IMG/VR virus record: IMGVR_UViG_3300044568_003163
Span: 202,879 to 266,878 of that record
Strand: one strand, 5' to 3'
DNA length: 64,000 nucleotides
From: a virus
This document shows, piece after piece, positions 42,330 to 51,219 of this stretch. Position 1 is the stretch's first letter. The number at the start of each line of letters is the position of its first letter. The position numbers and the translations under genes were made by a program. A model generated the notes under the pieces. It did no database searches. It saw nothing but the letters and a program-made list of their open reading frames with translations, and had not been told where the DNA came from.

Positions 42330-44243
42330 TTATCTGTTAAATCTTCTTCTTAATTCAGCTTCTACGGTTTCCATGTAATTAGCCGGAGTTTTATATTCTG
42401 CAGTTTCATTAACAATTGCTGGTGCAGCACCTTCATTTAATGGAGCATCAATTTTAACTGATCTTAAATCTCTAGTAGCCCAGAAATCATCGATTTTATA
42501 TTGATTATCTAAAACTTTTACTGAAGCTTGAGCCTTAATTGAATTTCTTTGAGATTCATTTAAGTTATTCCAAGAGTCTTTGTATTTAGCTGGCATATTA
42601 GTTAACCAATTTGTAACTGGTCTAAATGCAATAAATGCAGATTCATATAATCTTTCAGCATCAACTGAACCATAGAATTTGTTATTTTCAAAAACTGCAA
42701 TAACTTCGTCTTTTTTCTCAGGAGTTAATGCATCAAATTGATTTCTCTTGTTTTCTGATAGGAAATTCAAGAAGTGTAATTTGTTAGCATCTACTGATTC
42801 ATTAACAGTTTTTGCATTTTCTAAAATAGTATTTAATTTGTCGGTTAATGTCTTTTGGAAAGCATCTTCTTCATTACCTTCAATTTTATCTACGATAGTT
42901 CTTTTTGGATTTGAATGTAATACTAAGTTTTCGTCGATTGATTGAGTACCTTCTAAACCAGTAACTTTACCTTCATTAATTTCTTTAACGATGTGATTAA
43001 GATAACCTGCAAGATTTTGTGTATTTTCTTTTAAGTACTCAGTATATTCAATGATTGATGATGTACCTTCAACAATATAATCGTTATGAGAAATTACATT
43101 ATCTAATTGCTCATTCATATGTTGTTGATAAGCCCAACGTGAGTTAGATTCATTAGCAAGATATTTACTAAATTCAATATTTTGATCTGCCTTTTCTGCA
43201 ACAACTTTAGTATATTCAATACCTCTATCGCTCATTTCAGCAACTAATTTAGTATACTCAATTAAGTGGTCAACCGATTCAGAAAGTTTTTCTGAGTAGT
43301 TAATTCCTTGATTAGATTTTTCACCAACTAATTCTGCATAATTTTTAACTCTTTCAAGATTTTCAATGATATAATCATTATGAGAAATTAAGCCATCAAC
43401 TGATTCTGCTAGTTTTTCAACATAAGAATTAATTTGATTAACTCTTTTTGCAGTTTCTTCGGTGTAACGTATCAATCCTTCATTAACAGATGAAGAATCT
43501 TTAGCTGATGATTCGGTTAAAGACTTTTTAAGATTTTCTACTTCGTTTTTAACATGTTTAGTATATTCGTTAAAATCTTCAACGGTAATGTATTTTTTAG
43601 GATCCATTTTGTCGTTTTTTGTTTCGTTTATTGGGTTTGGGGTTGGTTCTTCTTGTTGATAGATTAAAACAGGCATATCAGATTCGCTCAAATCAGACTC
43701 TATTTCATAGATCTGTGTTAATGAATCGTTGTCTAATCCAAAAGATTCGTTTACTCTTTTCAATTCGGCATTAGCAAATCCAGGATCTGCAACTAAATCG
43801 TAAGTAAACATTTTTTTAATTTTAACATGGCCATTAGATTCAACAACACCGGCAGCTCTAGAAGAAATATGAAGAGGTACACCAGCATCTACTAATGCCA
43901 TTGCTTGTTTTCCAGCATCAGTATTAAGTAATCTGATTCTACCAGTAACTTTTTTGCTAGCTTTATCGTATTGAATGTCTTCAATAATATGTGAAGCATT
44001 CTTTAACGATATATCAAAAGATTTAGGGTGGTCAAGTTCTCCAAGAAGTTTATTACCTTTAAGTTTTTCTTGTAAGTCTTGTATGTGTGGCATTAACTCA
44101 GCTTCATCGTAAATACGATTATTCTTGTTTCTAATGCCTATTTCGGTGAAAACACCTTCCAACACATATTTATCTCCATCCTTAGAAGATGTAAGATTTC
44201 CTTCCGATCTTTCTAATACAAGTAGATATTTATTATTGCTCAT
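42330..44243 (-). CDS. gp21: Prohead protease gp21 fused to scaffold-like coiled coil
   Basis: 637 residues; T4 gp21 has 212. Residues 1-165 are the protease: GVFTEIGIRNKNNRIY, ELDHP with His72, ISSRA with Ser127/128, and YDLVADPGF, the S80/herpes-assemblin-like set. Residues about 213-440 are a long helical region with recurring short units (EYTKLVAEMSDRGIEYTKVVAEK), and residues 440-637 form a mixed C-terminal part. The fusion brings protease and scaffold (gp21 and gp22 roles) into one chain. A Met at 213 (43607) could be an internal start giving scaffold alone, as in other phages. The protease would release itself, cut tags from internal proteins and trim gp23. Confidence 0.85.
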   Translation of the reverse strand: MSNNKYLLVLERSEGNLTSSKDGDKYVLEGVFTEIGIRNKNNRIYDEAELMPHIQDLQEKLKGNKLLGELDHPKSFDISLKNASHIIEDIQYDKASKKVTGRIRLLNTDAGKQAMALVDAGVPLHISSRAAGVVESNGHVKIKKMFTYDLVADPGFANAELKRVNESFGLDNDSLTQIYEIESDLSESDMPVLIYQQEEPTPNPINETKNDKMDPKKYITVEDFNEYTKHVKNEVENLKKSLTESSAKDSSSVNEGLIRYTEETAKRVNQINSYVEKLAESVDGLISHNDYIIENLERVKNYAELVGEKSNQGINYSEKLSESVDHLIEYTKLVAEMSDRGIEYTKVVAEKADQNIEFSKYLANESNSRWAYQQHMNEQLDNVISHNDYIVEGTSSIIEYTEYLKENTQNLAGYLNHIVKEINEGKVTGLEGTQSIDENLVLHSNPKRTIVDKIEGNEEDAFQKTLTDKLNTILENAKTVNESVDANKLHFLNFLSENKRNQFDALTPEKKDEVIAVFENNKFYGSVDAERLYESAFIAFRPVTNWLTNMPAKYKDSWNNLNESQRNSIKAQASVKVLDNQYKIDDFWATRDLRSVKIDAPLNEGAAPAIVNETAEYKTPANYMETVEAELRRRFNR

Positions 44244-44255
44244 TATGGCTTCTAT

Positions 44256-44270
44256 TTTTAGTTATATATC
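44256..44270 (-). promoter_or_regulatory. Late promoter GATATATAACTAAAA (gp21)
   Basis: 13 bases upstream of the protease-scaffold start codon. Confidence 0.65.
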
Positions 44271-44299
44271 AATGACGTTTGGAAACAATTGAAATTCAA

Positions 44300-45913
44300 T
44301 TACATTCCTGTTGCTTCGGCATCCTTTTTGGCTGCTTCTCTTCTTTCTACATCTTCGATGTCTTTTAGTTTCTTGTTAAGACGTAAATCGTCATTAGATA
44401 AACCTAAGAATCTTTGTATTAAGAATTCAGAAGCAAAGTATTTTACTTCGTTCATGTTTGCATCAGTATCAACAAGACCATCTTTCATCGAAGTTACGAA
44501 GTCTAATCTTTTCTGTAAGATTTCAATTTCTTTCATCTCTTCAAAGATGTTCATTGTGTTATATTTTACACCGATTTGGGCTTTAAACGCATCGTCTTCT
44601 TTTATTTCAGGAAAGTCTAAACACATTTGAATCCAAAGTGGTTTTGTAAGTATTTCTTGGAAAACTGAACGTAAACGAGTAACAAAACGTCCAAATTTAA
44701 TCTCGTCTCTAGTCATACCCTCGGCATTCATTTCCCATGAAGGTGGGGATTCCATATCAAAACGGGAAAGTGGAATTTTAGATACTTTAATTAATTTCTC
44801 TCTGAAGTATTTAAGAGCATCAGTATCTGAAAGGTCTGGACCATCGTTTCCAATAGTCTCTATTGTAGGTTCACCAGCATCACCTGATGGCAACCAATAT
44901 TCTTTGTTAAATGGCATCATTGCTTTACCATTAACTTTTAATTCACCAGATTCAGTATCAAAATCTATTTGCTCTCGGTAGTTTTGCATTAAAACTCCAA
45001 GAGATTGTTTTGCTCTAGTTTTTGATTTACCACCAACCGGAATTACAAATTTAGTTTTAAACGAAGCATTAACAGTAGCCCAAATAACTCTTGAGTGTTC
45101 CATAATTCTAAGTAAGTTAAAAGAACGAATAAGTCTTTCAACATAAGAAACTCGATTTACAGTATTAACGTTAGCATAAGAGATGTAAATAACTTGAGAA
45201 TCATAAACAACTCTTTCCTTATTTGGCATACCTTTAAATTGTTTCCAAATTTTCTTACCTTCTTTATCGATTCCAGGTTCAAGATTTATTGGATCTAATT
45301 CTTTAAATCCTATAATTCTTGATTGTTCTTTGTCGTAAATTATCTCAAATGCAAGATAACCATCAACTAACCATTTTCTAAAGTAAGACCAAGCGGCAAT
45401 ATCATTATTGAATCCAAAGTATTGATAGATTCTTTTAAAATTAGTATCTAAAGCGATTTTAACTGCTTCTAATGTTGTAGGTTCTAATGTATCATCATCA
45501 AAAGATAATGGCATACAAAAGTAATTTTTATCATCATAAACTACACATTCATCACAAAGAGTATCAAGAATATCTTCTATCTCATCTTGGATAGCGAATT
45601 TTCTAAGGTCTTCTCTTTTCTTAGGATATGATTTATCAAAGATGGAAATTGATTTACGAAGATTGATATCGGTCATCGATAGATTAGCGAAAAGTGCATA
45701 ATCATCGTATTCTCCTCCAGCAACATTTCTCGGATCAAGTCTCCAACCATATTGGTCTTCGTTGATACCGATAGCTTTGGAATTCTTCAGCACCATATCA
45801 TCATACATCATTCCAAAGGAAGATAATGATTTAAGTGCTTTGCTGACGATATTTCTCGAAGCCGGTGTTGGTTTACCGTTTGAGGTTTCGTCTCTATTTA
45901 CAAATCCTGGCAT
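44300..45913 (-). CDS. gp20: Portal protein gp20
   Basis: 537 residues (T4: 524). It shows the T4-type portal pattern: an N-terminal wing (YGWRLDPRN...YALFANLSMTDI), an RVSYVERLIRSFNLLRIMEHSRVIWATVNAS stretch in the middle, and the stem/crown region with EIGNDGPDLSDTDALKYFREKLIKVSKIPLSR. Twelve copies form the vertex ring through which gp17 packages DNA. The order gp4, gp2-region gene, gp20, gp21, gp23 is the T4 head-gene order with insertions. Confidence 0.95.
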   Translation of the reverse strand: MPGFVNRDETSNGKPTPASRNIVSKALKSLSSFGMMYDDMVLKNSKAIGINEDQYGWRLDPRNVAGGEYDDYALFANLSMTDINLRKSISIFDKSYPKKREDLRKFAIQDEIEDILDTLCDECVVYDDKNYFCMPLSFDDDTLEPTTLEAVKIALDTNFKRIYQYFGFNNDIAAWSYFRKWLVDGYLAFEIIYDKEQSRIIGFKELDPINLEPGIDKEGKKIWKQFKGMPNKERVVYDSQVIYISYANVNTVNRVSYVERLIRSFNLLRIMEHSRVIWATVNASFKTKFVIPVGGKSKTRAKQSLGVLMQNYREQIDFDTESGELKVNGKAMMPFNKEYWLPSGDAGEPTIETIGNDGPDLSDTDALKYFREKLIKVSKIPLSRFDMESPPSWEMNAEGMTRDEIKFGRFVTRLRSVFQEILTKPLWIQMCLDFPEIKEDDAFKAQIGVKYNTMNIFEEMKEIEILQKRLDFVTSMKDGLVDTDANMNEVKYFASEFLIQRFLGLSNDDLRLNKKLKDIEDVERREAAKKDAEATGM

Positions 45914-45929
45914 AAGTTTATTATTATGG

Positions 45930-45945
45930 GTTTAAGTATATATTC
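45930..45945 (-). promoter_or_regulatory. Late promoter AATATATACTTAAAC (gp20)
   Basis: 17 bases upstream of the portal start; same core as the capsid promoter. Confidence 0.6.
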
Positions 45946-45957
45946 GTGTTGAAATGA

Positions 45958-46701
45958 TTACTTTATAAATTTGAATTTATTACTACTTTTTGATTTTTCT
46001 CTAGTAATTTTAACTTCGGATACGTTAGATTTTTGATATATGATATATTTCTTATAGTCTTCGTAAATACTATTTAAACTTGTCCCAGCAGCATTTATCC
46101 TAAGTTCTGGAAAAATTCTAGGCTGATCTAATTTTATTGCTTTATCCCAATCTTCGTAACAAACGCAAACTTTTGGTGAGAGTACTCTAGATGGTATATA
46201 TTGTCTTAAGGCAAAAGATAACCCAAACTGATCTAAAGCTACTTTTAATTGATATAAATCTAACATAACTGGACCTTGTTCTTTAGCATTAAAAGATTTA
46301 CCCTTTATGTTTTTTTCGTAACTAGATTTGTATAAATGCCTAATCTTTTCTACAATATATTTTCTAGCAGCTGGAGGATACCAACTAATGTTAAGGCCTA
46401 CCATTAGTTTTCCTTTATTTGCTTGAACCATACCTAAACATAAAACAATAGGATGTTTATCCCAATAATCTAATGTAGTTTTTCCTTTAGCATCGTATTT
46501 AAAAATATAAATCTTACCAGGTTGAAAATTAGGGTCTCGGTCTACTTGTACTCGAGTACTCTTTTTATTATTAGATTCATCAAGAAACCATTGATATGCT
46601 GCCTTAGAATCTAAAACCGTCTTTGGTTCTTCTGAACCCATTTTAGATTGAAGGTTCAGTAACTTAATAATGTCTTGTAAAAAATCTAAAACTAAGCTCA
46701 T
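45958..46701 (-). CDS. Conserved T4-type head protein in gp2 position
   Basis: 247 residues with the pattern GKIYIFKYDAKGKTTLDYWDKHPIVLCLGM and GLNISWYPPAARKYIVEKI, which recurs in T4-like phages next to gp4, where it is often called a gp2-like DNA-end protector. The C-terminal tail is basic, consistent with DNA contact. It overlaps gp4 by four bases (ATGA) and precedes portal gp20. If gp2-like, it would guard the ends of injected DNA from host exonuclease. The family is clear to me by pattern; the function is tentative. Confidence 0.55.
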   Translation of the reverse strand: MSLVLDFLQDIIKLLNLQSKMGSEEPKTVLDSKAAYQWFLDESNNKKSTRVQVDRDPNFQPGKIYIFKYDAKGKTTLDYWDKHPIVLCLGMVQANKGKLMVGLNISWYPPAARKYIVEKIRHLYKSSYEKNIKGKSFNAKEQGPVMLDLYQLKVALDQFGLSFALRQYIPSRVLSPKVCVCYEDWDKAIKLDQPRIFPELRINAAGTSLNSIYEDYKKYIIYQKSNVSEVKITREKSKSSNKFKFIK

Positions 46702-47174
46702 GATTTACCGGCAAAAAAATCTTCCGTAACATACATAAATTTCCAACCTCTAGCTTTAGAATAGGCTTCAGCGGCATTCTTTTTACTTAGATTAGTAATC
46801 CAAGTTTCGTAACTCCATTTATAGGAATTTAATGCCTTAGCGGTTTTTCTAATAGGTAAAGTTGGCTTTAGTAATTGAGATTTTGGTTTAATTTCTACGA
46901 TGATAATTTCACCACTAGAAAGCCTCAATATGTAGTCAGGGAAGTATTTATGATATTTGTTGTCCAATGGAAGGAAATAAGGTATCGAAAAAGATTCCGA
47001 AGACCAACTAAGTATCTCCGGATTTCTTTCACAATATAGACAAAATTTCTTTTCCCAAGAAGATCGGTATATGATAGGACCACTTCCTGAATATTTCTTG
47101 CATTCATTAATAGGAAAATATCCTTGAATAAACCCTGATTTTTTAGAAGGTTTATTACCTTTTATTGAATGCAT
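46698..47174 (-). CDS. gp4: Head completion endonuclease gp4
   Basis: 158 residues (T4: 150). T4 gp4 motifs are clear: FIQGYFPINECKKY, IIYRSSWEKKFCLYCERNPEI, FSIPYFLPLDN..HKYFPDYI and IIIVEIKPKSQL. The last two contain the Asp and Glu-x-Lys of the TnsA/restriction-type nuclease site. It acts in completing the packaged head. Its stop overlaps the next start, so the pair is coupled. Confidence 0.95.
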   Translation of the reverse strand: MHSIKGNKPSKKSGFIQGYFPINECKKYSGSGPIIYRSSWEKKFCLYCERNPEILSWSSESFSIPYFLPLDNKYHKYFPDYILRLSSGEIIIVEIKPKSQLLKPTLPIRKTAKALNSYKWSYETWITNLSKKNAAEAYSKARGWKFMYVTEDFFAGKS

Positions 47175-47182
47175 ATTTTAAT

Positions 47183-47926
47183 TTAGAATTTAGATTTAGC
47201 AGTAAACCAATAGATTTCAAAGCCTCCGTATTTCTCTCCCATACATAATACATTCATTGTCGAATCAAAAGTTATATAATCATCTGCTTCTGCCTTTGGG
47301 AAATCCTTGATTTCCGCACCTCTAAATTTAGATTTCAACGCTTTATATGTGTCATATAAATCATCGTCAAAATTTTCATCGAGACCAAATACATCTTTTG
47401 GTTCGGCTCCTAAATGTTTACATATTTCTCTTACTAATTCCTGTAACGGTTTGTCATCACCTTTCTCATCAATATAAGTTTGAGCATCGAATTCTCCACT
47501 TAATTCAGCGATGGCTTTAGCAACACTTAGTTTACCTTCGTTAATCGTAGAAGAACTAGAAGTTCTTACTAATCTACGAGAGTTTTTTTTAGAGGTAGAA
47601 ACACCTTCTAAAACTTGTACAAAACCACCTTTAGCAATAACATCAGCAATTTCAACATCGGTCATCTGAACGTCATTAGCTTTGTCTTCACCATTAAATA
47701 AGTGAACTCCATCGGTTACACCTGCATAGTACATGTCAGTGTTAACGTTTCCATCTACTGTGATAACATATTCTTTACCAGGTAACAATTCAGAAACTGA
47801 AGTTAAAGCTGGACCAGTTGGATCTTGTCCTGTAGTATTTTGTGGGTTGAATCCATCAGCATCAGTAGCCTCCTGAATCTTGTAATGTTCGTTTACGAAC
47901 TCGTCAAATGATAATAATTTTTTCAT
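47183..47926 (-). CDS. Tagged internal protein, 247 aa, two paralogous modules
   Basis: Tag MKKLLSFDEFVNE (1-13), cut expected before His14. Residues about 43-105 (SELLPGKEYVI, a hydrophobic MYYAGVTDGVHLFNGED and MTDVEIADVIAKGGF) match the C-terminus of the 49527-51191 protein (LTAGKEYTVKG, GAYIFNQKD, MTEIEVTDLIKSG). Residues about 165-247, ending in WFTAKSKF, match the C-terminus of the next tagged gene (FFTAKSKF). It is a mosaic of domains reused in packaged proteins. Function unknown. Confidence 0.75.
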   Translation of the reverse strand: MKKLLSFDEFVNEHYKIQEATDADGFNPQNTTGQDPTGPALTSVSELLPGKEYVITVDGNVNTDMYYAGVTDGVHLFNGEDKANDVQMTDVEIADVIAKGGFVQVLEGVSTSKKNSRRLVRTSSSSTINEGKLSVAKAIAELSGEFDAQTYIDEKGDDKPLQELVREICKHLGAEPKDVFGLDENFDDDLYDTYKALKSKFRGAEIKDFPKAEADDYITFDSTMNVLCMGEKYGGFEIYWFTAKSKF

Positions 47927-47951
47927 TTTTAATTTATTGTTGTTTTTATTT

Positions 47952-48359
47952 TTATTTGATAAATTTAGATTTAGCAGTAAAGAAATAACTAATCATTCCA
48001 TTATCTTCTGCTCTAACTACATTAGATTTTGTAAAATGATTTAAGTCTTCTCCCATACTGAAATCATTACTTGCAATAGATTTTGTTTCCGGAGTCATTC
48101 CGTTATATTCACTATCGATTTCATCAAAAAGCTGAACAAGATCGTCTTCCATTTCTTCTGAGCTTACCATAAAAATTTCAGTTGGTTTTGCTTTAAGAGC
48201 TTTAATTATTAAGTCGTATCCGTGATATTCACCTTCTATCTCTGTTATGTTCGGTAAATCTCTTGATTTTATAGCATCTTTGAAGAATGTTTCTTCATTT
48301 AGTGAGTTTAATTTGCTTGATTCATTTATAAATTCAGCAAAAGATAGTAAATTTTTCAT
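47952..48359 (-). CDS. Tagged internal protein, 135 aa
   Basis: Tag MKNLLSFAEFINE (1-13), cut expected before Ser14. The mature part (KAKPTEIFMVSSEEMEDDL through FFTAKSKFIK) is a paralogue of the C-terminal domain of the gene downstream. The pair probably arose by duplication. Late-type promoter at 48372-48385. Function unknown. Confidence 0.75.
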   Translation of the reverse strand: MKNLLSFAEFINESSKLNSLNEETFFKDAIKSRDLPNITEIEGEYHGYDLIIKALKAKPTEIFMVSSEEMEDDLVQLFDEIDSEYNGMTPETKSIASNDFSMGEDLNHFTKSNVVRAEDNGMISYFFTAKSKFIK

Positions 48360-48371
48360 TTGTTGTTTTTG

Positions 48372-48385
48372 TTTTTATATTTATC
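48372..48385 (-). promoter_or_regulatory. Late-type promoter GATAAATATAAAAA
   Basis: It overlaps the stop codon of the upstream gene and precedes the tagged gene at 48359; identical to the element at 23533-23546. Confidence 0.55.
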
Positions 48386-48905
48386 CAATGTATGTTGGGT
48401 AACTTCCTCCAGATGCAGAATCCGTAGTGTTTCGATACCCTTTAACTTTTGGATTAGAATCTGCAGCAGATACAGGATTTAATGTACCAGTACCAACCAT
48501 TTCCGCTTCTTCAACTTCTTCTCCTTCTTTTTTCTTAGGAGGATTTTCTTCTAATTCCTTTTTTAATTCCTTTTGAGCAACTACAGCTTCTGGATTTTGA
48601 ATCTTTTCAGCTTTATCTCTGATTTTATTCATTTCTTCTTGACTTAATTCATCCTTAAGAATAAAAGTAGAAGGCTTTTCATTAGTAAATATTTTACTTC
48701 GGAAATAATCAAATACAAAAACTAATTTGTCTTGATCGTATACATTAAAAGTTTTAGAAAATGCGTCTTGTTCAAATCTATATTTTTCTAGATTTTCTAT
48801 TTTCCATGCAGACCACCATTCTGGAGTCATAGCATATACTCGATTTAGATTAGATAGGCTAACGGATTCATTAACAAAATCTGCAAATTTTAAAAGACGA
48901 TTCAT
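48381..48905 (-). CDS. Tagged internal protein, 174 aa
   Basis: I take the start at 48905 (MNRLLKFADFVNE, the tag), because the further-upstream Met lies inside the gp55-like gene and would add a foreign N-terminus. Cut expected before Ser14. Mature part: an aromatic alpha/beta section (VYAMTPEWWSAWKIENLEKYRFEQDAF), then a Glu/Lys/Pro-rich linker and a Ser/Gly-rich tail. Function unknown. Confidence 0.75.
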   Translation of the reverse strand: MNRLLKFADFVNESVSLSNLNRVYAMTPEWWSAWKIENLEKYRFEQDAFSKTFNVYDQDKLVFVFDYFRSKIFTNEKPSTFILKDELSQEEMNKIRDKAEKIQNPEAVVAQKELKKELEENPPKKKEGEEVEEAEMVGTGTLNPVSAADSNPKVKGYRNTTDSASGGSYPTYIG

Positions 48906-48918
48906 TTTGTTTATTATT

Positions 48919-49278
48919 TTAAACGGAATAAATACCTTCAGAATCACCATTACCTCCACTTAGAGAAATAGTTCCTTTGTATTTTCCTGGATGTAATTTA
49001 TTCCATCCTTTTGCATATCCATTTTTTGCTATTTGAGTAAAATATGAAAATGCGTTTTTTGTTTTTTCTGGCTTAAATGATTTCCAGTATTTAAACAAAT
49101 CCAAAAGGGCAAAAGCTATACAATCTTCTCTGTCCATCGGATCTTCATACGTTAATCGTGTATTAGCTCGATAGGCAATTAAGATCAGCATTTCTTCTGC
49201 CTTCTTGGTTAATTTTTCTTGTTTTAAGGAAATGCATATTTCCTCGTAGAGTTCTTTTGGTTTTACGTAAATTGACAT
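48919..49278 (-). CDS. gp55: Late sigma factor gp55-like
   Basis: 119 residues (T4 gp55: 185). The segment DREDCIAFALLDLFKYWKSFKPEKTKNAFSYFTQIAKNGYAKG (about 46-90) has the T4-type gp55 pattern (alternation of helix and F-x-P-E-K...NAF.YFTQ) that corresponds to sigma region 2, which recognises the -10 element. It would direct host RNA polymerase to TATAAATA late promoters, which precede many structural genes here. The protein is shorter than T4 gp55, and its C-terminus (GGNGDSEGIYSV) lacks an obvious clamp-binding SLDFLY-type motif. It is nested among tagged late genes. Confidence 0.8.
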   Translation of the reverse strand: MSIYVKPKELYEEICISLKQEKLTKKAEEMLILIAYRANTRLTYEDPMDREDCIAFALLDLFKYWKSFKPEKTKNAFSYFTQIAKNGYAKGWNKLHPGKYKGTISLSGGNGDSEGIYSV

Positions 49279-49290
49279 TGATTTGAGGTT

Positions 49291-49512
49291 TTAAAATTTA
49301 ACGTCTAAAAACTTTCTTTCAATTAACTCCTTTTTACCTGTCGGAAGAACGATTTCAACTTTATCAGAATTTCCACTTTTAGTGTATTGTAAAGCATTAA
49401 CTTTAACCACATCTCCTTTTTTATAATTTTTAAAAGGAGATGTAATCGAAGCGTTTACGTATTCATCTGATTTTGATTCATTCAACCATTCATCAAATGT
49501 AGATAGTTTCAT
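49291..49512 (-). CDS. Tagged internal protein, 73 aa
   Basis: Start at 49512 (MKLSTFDEWLNE), since this Met begins the tag; the 24 codable bases upstream start with TTG and overlap the preceding stop. Cut expected before Ser13. The 60-residue remainder is a small beta domain (YKKGDVVKVNALQYTKSG, KVEIVLPTGKKELI), SH3-like in rhythm. Function unknown. Confidence 0.7.
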   Translation of the reverse strand: MKLSTFDEWLNESKSDEYVNASITSPFKNYKKGDVVKVNALQYTKSGNSDKVEIVLPTGKKELIERKFLDVKF

Positions 49513-49526
49513 ATTAGAATATGTTT

Positions 49527-51191
49527 TTAGCAGCAAGTGATTTGTCCGCTTTTAATTAAGTCGGTCACCTCTATCTCAGTCATATGCAAAGGTTGTGCAT
49601 TAGTTTCAAGATCTTTCTGATTGAATATATAAGCTCCACCAGTTTCACCTACAAATATGTAACCTGCAACACCTTTAACGGTATATTCTTTACCTGCGGT
49701 TAAATCAGTAATTGATTGTACTGGAATATTTCCAGGAACTGCAGTTTCTCCAGCTTTAGGTAAGAAAGGAGTTTCAACACCTTCAACAACTTCTCCTTTT
49801 AATTTAGCAAGAATTACGTTTTGTTCTTTGATTTGTGATTCTAATAAAGATTTTGCTTGATCGATAAACTCAGATTTCCCTAAAGTTCTTTCTGCAGCAT
49901 CAATATCCGCAAGTTTTTCGATGATAAATTTGATTCTACCTTCAACTTTTCCAAGTTCAGCATTTTTTCTAGAGATTTCAGCCTTTTCGTTTTCAACTAA
50001 ATGAGATAATGATTCAGTTATATCGTAGTTCATAAAATCTTTTACCATTTCAACTGCTTCATTAGCAGAAGAAGCTTCAACAAGAGAATTTTCTTTCATT
50101 CCTTTGTTTATCTTTTGTACAAATACTCTATCTTCAACATTGAAGATAGAAACTGAAAGACCTTCAAAAACTGAAGATGATACTTTATAACCAAAGTCAA
50201 GTTCTTTAACTTTAGCACCTTCATTTACTGCTCTTTGAATAAGAGCAAGTTTATCTTGCTCATTAAATCTAACAAATCCAGAAGTAACTAATTGAGTAGC
50301 AAGTGAAGTAGATTCAACAAGTTTACCATTAAGAGTAACTTTAGGTTGTTCACCAAATGTAATATCTAATACTGAGTTAGGATTAGGGTACATTCTCATT
50401 TGATTATCTCCAAATTTAGCAGATTCAGTAATCTTAACTAAAGAATTAAAATCGTTATTACCAGCAAAAGCAGATTCAGAAATTGTATTTCCTTTAATTT
50501 CTAAGAATTTACCAGAAGAGTAAAAAGCAAAAGTATTTTCATCAATAGTTTCGATTGGTGAATATATTTTTTGAACTTTAAAATTAGGGTTTTGTCCATT
50601 TACTGCACCTTTTTGTGCTGAACAATACTCATAAAGTCTTTTAACAATAGGAATCCAAACTTCAGTTTCTAAACCTTCAACTACAGCAAATGTAGGATTT
50701 TCAGCATTAGAAGCTTCTCTAAGAGAATTAATTGCTTTTGTGTAATAAGCTTTGTTTCTATCTAATTCTAAGTCTCTAATTATAGACTCAATAAGAATAT
50801 AAGTTTGATTAGCTTTGATAAATTCTTGACCTTCAGTGATGAAAGTTTTGATTTGTGGCATCCAAGAATAAGCATTTAATTCTTTGATCGCTGACTCAAG
50901 AATAGCAATTCTACCTAAAAGGTAAGAATCTGCGATTTGAGTTTTAGCTTCCGATAAAGTTGAAGCAGTAGCAATATGTTTAGCTCTGTTTTGTTCAACA
51001 CCTTTACCGATTAATTCAGCATAAGCATCTTTAGCAGAAACCGAACCTTCAGCAATTTCTAATGAAGCTATGTTACCGTAGTGTCTTTCAACAATCAATT
51101 TCGATGTATTGTTTCTGTCGATACTTTCAAGTAATTCAGAGAATTTAGCTTTAAGAGATGCAGAATCAAAGGTAGTTTTTAATTTTGACAT
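49527..51191 (-). CDS. Large probable internal/head protein, 554 aa
   Basis: Start at 51191 (MSKLKTTFDSAS), placed after the TATAAATA late promoter at 51221-51228. The N-terminus is not the standard tag but contains ELLES, an (I/L)-x-E-type site. Residues 1-200 are helical, about 200-400 beta-rich, about 410-470 coiled coil, and the last 60 form the GKEY..AGYIFVGETGGAYIF module also found in the 47183-47926 protein. Virion core or decoration protein is likely. Not recognised. Confidence 0.65.
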   Translation of the reverse strand: MSKLKTTFDSASLKAKFSELLESIDRNNTSKLIVERHYGNIASLEIAEGSVSAKDAYAELIGKGVEQNRAKHIATASTLSEAKTQIADSYLLGRIAILESAIKELNAYSWMPQIKTFITEGQEFIKANQTYILIESIIRDLELDRNKAYYTKAINSLREASNAENPTFAVVEGLETEVWIPIVKRLYEYCSAQKGAVNGQNPNFKVQKIYSPIETIDENTFAFYSSGKFLEIKGNTISESAFAGNNDFNSLVKITESAKFGDNQMRMYPNPNSVLDITFGEQPKVTLNGKLVESTSLATQLVTSGFVRFNEQDKLALIQRAVNEGAKVKELDFGYKVSSSVFEGLSVSIFNVEDRVFVQKINKGMKENSLVEASSANEAVEMVKDFMNYDITESLSHLVENEKAEISRKNAELGKVEGRIKFIIEKLADIDAAERTLGKSEFIDQAKSLLESQIKEQNVILAKLKGEVVEGVETPFLPKAGETAVPGNIPVQSITDLTAGKEYTVKGVAGYIFVGETGGAYIFNQKDLETNAQPLHMTEIEVTDLIKSGQITCC

Positions 51192-51219
51192 GTTTTTATA
51201 TTGGTTTTTTTGTATTTTA

